Source of the DNA: Intestinibacillus sp050255995 | Lineage (GTDB): Bacteria; Bacillota; Clostridia; Oscillospirales; Butyricicoccaceae | Assembly (NCBI GenBank): GCA_050255995.1 | Contig: JBFWIM010000028.1 | Coordinates: forward strand, 1-17,009 | Direction of reading: 5' to 3' | DNA length: 17,009 nucleotides | Part shown: piece by piece, positions 12,134 through 17,009 of the stretch | How positions within the stretch are numbered: the stretch's first letter is position 1 | Layout of the letters: each line of letters opens with the position of its first letter | Notes under the pieces: model-generated | What the model saw: the letters and a program-made list of their open reading frames with translations, nothing else | What the model was told of the DNA's origin: nothing | Database searches by the model: none | Position numbers and translations under genes: made by a program

Positions 12134-12571
12134 ATGCGCAAAAGTACGAAAATCAGGTTGATTTCAGGCGTTCTGCTGATAGGTTTGGCCATATCGGCGA
12201 CTATTATGCAGGATCGGTACGGCGGAAGGTGGCCGGTTTGCATTGCCCCGGGGGATCAGATCTTGTGCGAGGTTCCGCTTTCCTCCGGCACGCCGCAGAG
12301 TGTTTTCGCCGTTGCCCGGCGGACCGAGGGCTGCACAAACATTATGGTAAGCCTGGTGGACGACGCGCACACACAGCCGGCCGGTTTGGTGTTCGCAATG
12401 GAAAGCCGCAGGGGCGGAGAAACCGTGGGCAGGCAGACGGTCGCGCTGATAGAGGGGCAGGTCGCCCGCATACCGGTGCCGGAGCCCGGTGCGGTGCTGT
12501 ACTTTGCCTGTGGTTACATGGATCCGCTGACGGAGGGCACTGTCACCGCGCGGCTGCGGTTGCTGAAATAG
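12134..12571 (+). CDS. Small exported or membrane-anchored protein of unknown function
   Basis: A 145-residue protein. The N-terminus (MRKSTK followed by about 17 hydrophobic residues ending near AISA) is a signal peptide or signal anchor. The remaining 115 residues are predicted extracytoplasmic, with three to four cysteines and alternating hydrophobic stretches that suggest a beta sandwich. No domain recognised. ATG 12134 is preferred because AGGGG at 12121-12125 lies 8 bases upstream; a GTG at 12125 would overlap that site. It is transcribed divergently from the padR operon, which also encodes an exported protein, and may be co-regulated through the shared promoter region. Confidence 0.65.
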   Translation: MRKSTKIRLISGVLLIGLAISATIMQDRYGGRWPVCIAPGDQILCEVPLSSGTPQSVFAVARRTEGCTNIMVSLVDDAHTQPAGLVFAMESRRGGETVGRQTVALIEGQVARIPVPEPGAVLYFACGYMDPLTEGTVTARLRLLK

Positions 12572-12714
12572 GAGAACCGCCGCGAGAATCGCATATACAT
12601 ATGCTGCACCGTGGGCACAGCGCTATGGGAGAGACCGAAACCGCGCTGTTTCCGGAACGGTATCGATCCGGCTGCGGTTGCAGCGCGAACCATTACCGTC
12701 AGCATTTTGTGATC

Positions 12715-12743
12715 AGGCCGCCGTGAGAATTCCGGCGGCCTTC
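12715..12743 (+). terminator. Terminator after the divergent exported-protein gene
   Basis: AGGCCGCCG (12715-12723) pairs with CGGCGGCCT (12733-12741), followed by TTCTCG. The T tract is short. It lies about 145 bases after the stop codon, and nothing codes in between as far as I can see. Confidence 0.55.
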
Positions 12744-12848
12744 TCGTGCGCAATTTGAAAATTCGCTGTAAACAATGCCTTTGCCCTTCCTATTTGCACG
12801 AAAATCATGTAAAATAGAACACAGAAGCAAATGTTACGGGAGGTAGCT

Positions 12849-13622
12849 ATGGCAATACAGGAAATTTGCACGGTTGCGGAATGTACGGAGATCGCCCGCG
12901 GGCTGTTTCTCATGGTGCTCGATGCACCGGGAATCGCCACGCAGACGGCGCCCGGACAGTTTGTACACCTTGCCTGCGGTGAGGGGAATCTGCTGCGCCG
13001 CCCGATTTCGATCTGCACGGTGCAGGCGCCGTTCGTCCGTATTGTGTTTCAGGTCAAGGGCGAGGGGACAAAGTGGCTGTCCGCGCGCAAAGCGGGTGAC
13101 AAAATTGACGTGCTTGGCCCGCTCGGCCACGGGTTCGACCTGCATGCACTCGGTGCGCGGCCAGTCTTTATCGGCGGCGGCATCGGCGTGCCGCCCATGC
13201 TGTATATGATGCAGGCGGCAAAGCTTGCAGGCGCGGAGCCGGCCGCGATACTGGGCTTCCGGAACCGGGACGCAGTGATTCTGGAGGATGCGTTCAGGGA
13301 ACTTGGCACGGTGTACACCGCGACGGACGACGGCTCCTACGGCCATCACGGCTTTGTGTCCGACGTGCTGCGCGAGCATATTGGGGATTTTACTTCGGTC
13401 TGCGCCTGCGGCCCCAAGCCGATGCTGCGCGCGCTTGCGCAGCTTGCGGACGGAGCCGGGCTGCCCTGTCAGGTTTCGATGGAAGAGCGCATGGGCTGCG
13501 GCATCGGCGCGTGCCTGGTCTGCGCATGCGAGCTCAAACTGCGGGACGGCGGCGACGGCGTGCGCTACGGTCATGTCTGCAAAGACGGCCCCGTATTTGA
13601 TGCAAAGGAGGTCGTATGGTGA
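12849..13622 (+). CDS. pyrK: Dihydroorotate dehydrogenase B, electron transfer subunit PyrK
   Basis: A 257-residue cytoplasmic flavoprotein that passes electrons from dihydroorotate oxidation in PyrD to NAD. An N-terminal FAD-binding barrel carries RRPIS (50-54). The NAD-binding part has GGGIGVPP (109-116) and CGPKPML (187-193). The 2Fe-2S ligands are C217, C222, C225 and C244 (CGIGACLVC and HVC). ATG 12849 is chosen because GGAGG at 12839-12843 lies just upstream; an in-frame ATG at 12831 would place that site inside the gene. A -10-like TAAAAT at 12810-12815 may belong to its promoter. Its stop overlaps the pyrD start region, so the two subunits are coupled. Other pyr genes are not in the window. 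Confidence 0.94.
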   Translation: MAIQEICTVAECTEIARGLFLMVLDAPGIATQTAPGQFVHLACGEGNLLRRPISICTVQAPFVRIVFQVKGEGTKWLSARKAGDKIDVLGPLGHGFDLHALGARPVFIGGGIGVPPMLYMMQAAKLAGAEPAAILGFRNRDAVILEDAFRELGTVYTATDDGSYGHHGFVSDVLREHIGDFTSVCACGPKPMLRALAQLADGAGLPCQVSMEERMGCGIGACLVCACELKLRDGGDGVRYGHVCKDGPVFDAKEVVW

Positions 13623-14527
13623 TGGACCTGCGTGTGAACCTGTGCGGCGTGGAGCTTAAGAACCCGATCACGACCGCATCCGGCACCTTTGGCTTCGGCC
13701 ACGAGTACGGCGAGTTTTTTGACCTGTCGGTGCTTGGCGGCATCGGCGTCAAGGGTCTGACTCCAACCGAGCGCCTCGGCAACCCCGCGCCCCGCATCGC
13801 GGAAACCCCGATGGGCATTTTGAATTGCGTCGGCCTGCAGAATCCGGGCATCGACCGCTTTATTACCGAACAGATTCCGTTCCTGCGGCAGTACGACACC
13901 AAAATCATTGCGAACGTCTCGGGCAATACGGTTGAGGAATACTGCGGGATGATTGAGAAAATCTCGGATGCGGATGTGGATCTGATTGAAATGAATATTT
14001 CCTGCCCCAATGTCAAATGCGGCGGCATGGCTTTCGGCACGCAGCCCTCCATGGTAATCGAGGTGGTTTCAGCAGCCAAAAAATACGCGAAAAAACCGCT
14101 GATTGTCAAGCTCAGCCCCAACGTCACGGACATTACGGAAATCGCGCGTGCGGCGGTCGATGCGGGCGCGGACGCGCTTTCGCTCATCAACACGCTGCTG
14201 GGCATGCGCATTGACGTGGACACCCGCCGTCCGGTCTTATCCAATGTGATGGGCGGTTTGTCCGGCCCGGCGGTGTTCCCGGTCGCGGTGCGCATGGTGT
14301 ATCAGGTGCGGCAGGCGGTCAAGGTGCCGATCATTGGCATGGGCGGCATCCGCACCGGCCGCGATGTGGCCGAGATGCTGCTCGCAGGCGCGGACGCGGT
14401 CGCCATCGGCACCGTCATGTTTGCCGACCCGATGGCGCCGGTTCGCGCGCTTGCGGAACTGAGGGCCTATATGCAGGAGCATGGCATCGAAAAAGTGACG
14501 GATTTAAGCGGTGCAGTGGAGGTTTGA
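13616..14527 (+). CDS. pyrD: Dihydroorotate dehydrogenase B, catalytic subunit PyrD (class 1B)
   Basis: A 303-residue FMN-binding TIM-barrel enzyme that oxidises dihydroorotate to orotate, the fourth step of UMP synthesis. The active-site base is cysteine C130 in NISCPN, the mark of class 1B. FMN and orotate contacts are visible in KNPI (15-18), VKLSPN (164-169), and GMGGIRTGRD (241-250). Length is normal. Two starts compete: ATG 13616 lies 4 bases after GGAGG (13607-13611), while ATG 13622 lies 10 bases after it and overlaps the pyrK stop as TGATG; the longer form is given. It forms a heterotetramer with PyrK and is followed directly by the phosphatase-acetyltransferase fusion. Confidence 0.95.
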   Translation: MVMDLRVNLCGVELKNPITTASGTFGFGHEYGEFFDLSVLGGIGVKGLTPTERLGNPAPRIAETPMGILNCVGLQNPGIDRFITEQIPFLRQYDTKIIANVSGNTVEEYCGMIEKISDADVDLIEMNISCPNVKCGGMAFGTQPSMVIEVVSAAKKYAKKPLIVKLSPNVTDITEIARAAVDAGADALSLINTLLGMRIDVDTRRPVLSNVMGGLSGPAVFPVAVRMVYQVRQAVKVPIIGMGGIRTGRDVAEMLLAGADAVAIGTVMFADPMAPVRALAELRAYMQEHGIEKVTDLSGAVEV

Positions 14528-14529
14528 AC

Positions 14530-15699
14530 ATGGAAACCACAGTTTATCTGGTACGTCACGCGGAGGCGGAGGGCAACGTCTATCGCCGCTGCCACGGACA
14601 GTACGACAGCCTGCTGACCCCGCGCGGACTGGAACAGCTGCCATATCTGGCACAACGTTTTGCATCCGTGCCGCTGGATGCGGTCTATGCGAGCGATTTG
14701 TACCGCGCGCGCACCACGGCGCGGGCGATTGCAGGCGCAAAGGGCATGGATGTCCGGCTGCGTCCCATTCTGCGGGAAATCGATATGGGCGCGTGGGAGG
14801 ATAAGACTTGGGCGGAGCTGCCGCGCCTTGACGCGCCAAAATTTCACGAGTGGCAGTCAGAGCCGTGGAAATGCGTTGTGCCGGGCGGCGAAAGCGTGAT
14901 TGACGCGGGGGCGCGTATGTTCGGCGGCGTGAAAGAACTGGCCGGCGAACATGCGGGCAAAGAGATCGCCGTTGTGACGCACGGTTCGGCCATCCGCGGC
15001 GCGCTGTGCCTTGCGCTGGGACTCTCGCCCGAGCAGCTCTCTGAGGTGGGCTGGGGGGACAACACCTGTGTTGCCAAGCTGCGGTTTGCCGGGGACGGCG
15101 TGCGCACGGACTACTGGAATGACGCGAGCCATCTTCCGGAGCAGCTTTCGACCTTTGCGTCCATCGGCTGGACGAACCGCAAGGGCGTGCCGGCATCGCC
15201 GCAACTTTGGTTCAAGACGGTGGATCTGGACGATCCGGCCGAGGTGCTGACGCTGCTGCGTCTGGCCCGCCAGAAATATGAGAACGCTTACGGCAGCGCC
15301 GACGGGCTGCATCCGGAGCAGTATATAGAAGACACGCGCCGGATGCTCGGGAAGAACCCGCGTGCGGTGTGCTTTGGAATGTTGGAGGATGTGCCGGCCG
15401 CACTTGTGCGGCTTAACGTGTGCGATGAAACCCGCCCGGACACCGGCATGGTAGGTTCCTTTGTGATTGACGAGCCGTACCGCGGCTGCGGGCTGTCGCA
15501 GCAGATCATCGGGCAGGCAATCAGCGTTTACCGTGAGCTGGGCAAGGAATATCTGTGCGCCTATGTGGCGGAACACAACGAGCGCGCCAAGGGCTTTTAC
15601 CACAAGTTCGGCTTTACGCAGGACGGCGAATGCCGCAACGAGCTGGGCAACCATTACCGCATGGTCAAGCGCATCAGGGTTGATGCGCCGGAGGCGTGA
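14530..15699 (+). CDS. Histidine phosphatase fused to GNAT acetyltransferase
   Basis: A 389-residue two-domain protein. Residues 1-200 form a histidine phosphatase (phosphoglycerate mutase-like) domain: phosphorylated His in VRHAEAEGN (H10), R61 in YRARTTARAI, E83 in LREIDMGAWED, and second His in VVTHGSAIRG (H151). Residues about 225-384 form a GNAT N-acetyltransferase domain with the acetyl-CoA pyrophosphate loop in YRGCGLSQQ (317-325) and the ending YHKFGF typical of the last motif. Both active sites look complete. ATG 14530 has GGAGG at 14518-14522, 7 bases upstream. It starts three bases after the pyrD stop and so is co-transcribed with pyrKD. Such fusions occur in Clostridia; their substrates are, to my knowledge, not established. 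Confidence 0.9.
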   Translation: METTVYLVRHAEAEGNVYRRCHGQYDSLLTPRGLEQLPYLAQRFASVPLDAVYASDLYRARTTARAIAGAKGMDVRLRPILREIDMGAWEDKTWAELPRLDAPKFHEWQSEPWKCVVPGGESVIDAGARMFGGVKELAGEHAGKEIAVVTHGSAIRGALCLALGLSPEQLSEVGWGDNTCVAKLRFAGDGVRTDYWNDASHLPEQLSTFASIGWTNRKGVPASPQLWFKTVDLDDPAEVLTLLRLARQKYENAYGSADGLHPEQYIEDTRRMLGKNPRAVCFGMLEDVPAALVRLNVCDETRPDTGMVGSFVIDEPYRGCGLSQQIIGQAISVYRELGKEYLCAYVAEHNERAKGFYHKFGFTQDGECRNELGNHYRMVKRIRVDAPEA

Positions 15700-15703
15700 A
15701 AGT

Positions 15704-15733
15704 GCGCCGGATTCATTGGAATCCGGCGCTTTT
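15704..15733 (+). terminator. Terminator of the pyrKD operon
   Basis: GCGCCGGATTC (15704-15714) and GAATCCGGCGC (15719-15729) pair perfectly around ATTG, followed by four T. It starts 5 bases after the stop codon of the fusion gene. It also lies just past the end of the convergent minus-strand membrane protein gene. Confidence 0.88.
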
Positions 15734-15739
15734 GACATT

Positions 15740-16042
15740 TTACATAGGATGTAACGTGCCGACGGCAGCAATTGCGGCGACAATTAGCAGAATGGGCAGA
15801 ATTTCTGCCAGGCATATTGGCCAACAGGCATGATGGCTTCCTGTCATGACAAATGGCGAAGACAAAACTAAACCGCAGGAGATTAGCACGAGAGGCCAGG
15901 GCGGAAAGGCAGACAGACGCGCATATGCCAGCCTGATCCAGAGCAGAGTGAGGCTTAAAGGGATAGTGATCAGCGTGTTCAGTAGCCGCCGTCCATTGCC
16001 TGGATCGCGGTAGTAGTTGATGACGCGTTTGAAAAGCTGCAT
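15740..16042 (-). CDS. Small integral membrane protein of unknown function
   Basis: A 100-residue hydrophobic protein with three likely membrane segments (about 20-40, 50-66 and 77-95) after a short basic N-terminus (RVINYYRDPGNGRR). AGGAGG at 16055-16050 lies 7 bases before the ATG, which supports real translation. A TATAAT box at 16075-16070 is a plausible -10. It converges on the pyrKD operon. No family was recognised and nothing around it suggests a role. Confidence 0.7.
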   Translation of the reverse strand: MQLFKRVINYYRDPGNGRRLLNTLITIPLSLTLLWIRLAYARLSAFPPWPLVLISCGLVLSSPFVMTGSHHACWPICLAEILPILLIVAAIAAVGTLHPM

Positions 16043-16135
16043 TTCTGAACCTCCTGTCTGTTACATCTGATTATACAACAAACGGACATTGAAATATATG
16101 GTAAAATATACAGAAGTTTGGGTGTCGGATATTGT

Positions 16136-16165
16136 AAAAAAGCCCGTTCGCAAAAGCGAACGGGC
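16136..16165 (-). terminator. Terminator of the CofE-like gene
   Basis: On the minus strand, GCCCGTTCGC (16165-16156), a TTTT loop and GCGAACGGGC (16151-16142) are followed by six T (16141-16136). It lies 18 bases after the stop codon, so the gene is probably monocistronic on this side. Confidence 0.9.
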
Positions 16166-16182
16166 GGGTATCGGACCTTCAT

Positions 16183-16878
16183 TTATGCGCGGCGGATGAT
16201 GCCCATCGGCGTTTGCTCGCTCGACTGCCCGAGCGGGTTGTCCTTCAGCACGCGGACGCACCAGTCGCGGTCGATGGAGGACTCGGATGCGCCGAGGATG
16301 TTGCCGCCGAGGTCGTTTAAGTCGATGATGATCACCTTATGACCCACGCGGGCGGCGATTTTTGCGGCGGTCGCGTCCGGATCGGCGGGGCCAAGGACGA
16401 CGCACTCGTTATACGGCGGCAGGGTGTTGGGCGTGGGGCCGTCGATGGATGCGGCCTTACGTCCCGCAACAATATAGAACCAGCCGCGGCGGCCGAGCAG
16501 CTTTCCGATCACCGAGCAGAACGCGGCAAGCAGAATGCGCGGCGTGCCGCACTCCCGCAGCGCCATTTCCATGGTCTCCGGAATGCCGAGGCCGATGCCG
16601 TGCGGCGTTTTGGTGACATGCTTTGATAAAAATACCGCGAGAGGACGCGGCTTAATATCCTTTAAAAAGATGGCGCGCTTCTGTGAACAGGCAACGCATT
16701 TCTCCGAAATAAACAGAATGTCGCCGTCCTGTAAATGCGGCGCGGCATACTGTTCCGCCACATCGACGATATCGTCCTGATCGGTCACCACATGGGTTTT
16801 GATCGGCAGGCGGCGGTAGGAGATCCCGTCCACCTCGATGAGTTCATTTTTCCCCTCGTTGCTGGTTAACTCTGCCAT
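16183..16878 (-). CDS. CofE-like F420:gamma-L-glutamyl ligase family protein
   Basis: A 231-residue protein of the F420_ligase (CofE/FbiB N-terminal) family. Family features are PIKTHVVTDQDDI near 25-37, LQDGDILFISEKCVA near 49-63, a histidine-glycine turn (TPHGIGLGIPETME), FYIVAGRKAASIDGPTP near 134-150, and VIIIDLNDLGGNILG near 182-196. In F420-producing organisms the enzyme adds glutamate to F420-0 with GTP. Shorter homologues occur in Clostridia that lack the F420 pathway, where their role is unclear; no other cof/fbi gene is in this window. Two starts are possible: ATG 16911 is close to the promoter but lacks a ribosome binding site, while ATG 16878 has GGGAAGGG about 13 bases upstream. 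I give 16878 with moderate confidence. Confidence 0.8.
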   Translation of the reverse strand: MAELTSNEGKNELIEVDGISYRRLPIKTHVVTDQDDIVDVAEQYAAPHLQDGDILFISEKCVACSQKRAIFLKDIKPRPLAVFLSKHVTKTPHGIGLGIPETMEMALRECGTPRILLAAFCSVIGKLLGRRGWFYIVAGRKAASIDGPTPNTLPPYNECVVLGPADPDATAAKIAARVGHKVIIIDLNDLGGNILGASESSIDRDWCVRVLKDNPLGQSSEQTPMGIIRRA

Positions 16879-16937
16879 AACAGAAGATCGTCCCTTCCCG
16901 TTTCTTTTCATTCCGCTTATTTTTCACGAATATATAC

Positions 16938-16966
16938 AGTATAATACACAAGATGCTAAAAAGCAA
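16938..16966 (-). promoter_or_regulatory. Promoter of the CofE-like gene
   Basis: On the minus strand, TTGCTT (16966-16961) and TATACT (16943-16938) have a 17-base spacer. The predicted start site near 16931 leaves a short leader before either candidate start codon. Confidence 0.45.
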
Positions 16967-16970
16967 TTAC

Positions 16971-17007
16971 AAAACCGCCAAAAAGTACCGGTATGCGGCG
17001 CGGTTTT
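16971..17007. terminator. Terminator-like hairpin at the right edge
   Basis: AAAACCGC (16971-16978) pairs with GCGGTTTT (17000-17007), with an ACCGGT palindrome inside the loop. It probably marks the end of a gene lying beyond the window. The gene itself is not visible. Confidence 0.4.
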
Positions 17008-17009
17008 TC

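Overview
The window looks like chromosomal DNA from an anaerobic Gram-positive bacterium of the Clostridia, most likely in or near the Oscillospiraceae. The grounds are strong AGGAGG-type ribosome binding sites, sigma-A-like promoters in AT-rich gaps between GC-rich genes, intrinsic terminators with T tracts, an oxygen-sensitive glycyl radical enzyme, a class 1B dihydroorotate dehydrogenase (pyrK-pyrD), and a histidine phosphatase fused to a GNAT acetyltransferase. No rRNA, tRNA, CRISPR array, insertion sequence or phage gene was seen.

Positions 1-9851 hold a catabolic locus. A minus-strand gene begins at the left edge. Facing it are an FCD-type GntR regulator (405-1070) and then, all on the plus strand, a zinc alcohol/polyol dehydrogenase (1926-2948), an SGLT-like sodium:solute symporter (3245-5020), a glycyl radical enzyme (5034-7394), its radical-SAM activase (7410-8327) and a non-acylating aldehyde dehydrogenase (8364-9851). 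The simplest reading is that a small polar carbon source enters with sodium, the radical enzyme dehydrates or cleaves it, and the two dehydrogenases oxidise or reduce the carbonyl products. There are no microcompartment shell genes and no kinase. The active-site motif of the radical enzyme (DGCWET) and its radical loop (RMGGLSAYF) do not match the well-known GRE classes as I remember them, so the substrate is open. GTATAC-centred palindromes sit upstream of the left-edge gene/gntR, the dehydrogenase and the symporter, and look like operators of the GntR protein. The 855-base gap between gntR and the dehydrogenase also holds a candidate minus-strand small RNA with its own promoter and terminator, and a GC-rich leader of about 300 bases.

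An almost perfect long hairpin at 9911-9960 separates this locus from a convergent ferritin gene (minus, 9974-10486). Next comes a minus-strand operon of a PadR regulator, a small membrane-anchored protein and a small secreted protein (11946 down to 10695). A divergent plus-strand gene (12134-12571) encodes another small exported or anchored protein. The two promoters lie back to back, with their -35 boxes forming one inverted repeat.

Positions 12849-15699 are a tightly packed plus-strand operon of pyrK, pyrD and the phosphatase-acetyltransferase fusion, ending in a strong terminator. The right end holds two minus-strand genes: a 100-residue membrane protein and a CofE-like (F420:gamma-glutamyl ligase family) protein. 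A terminator-like hairpin lies at the right edge.
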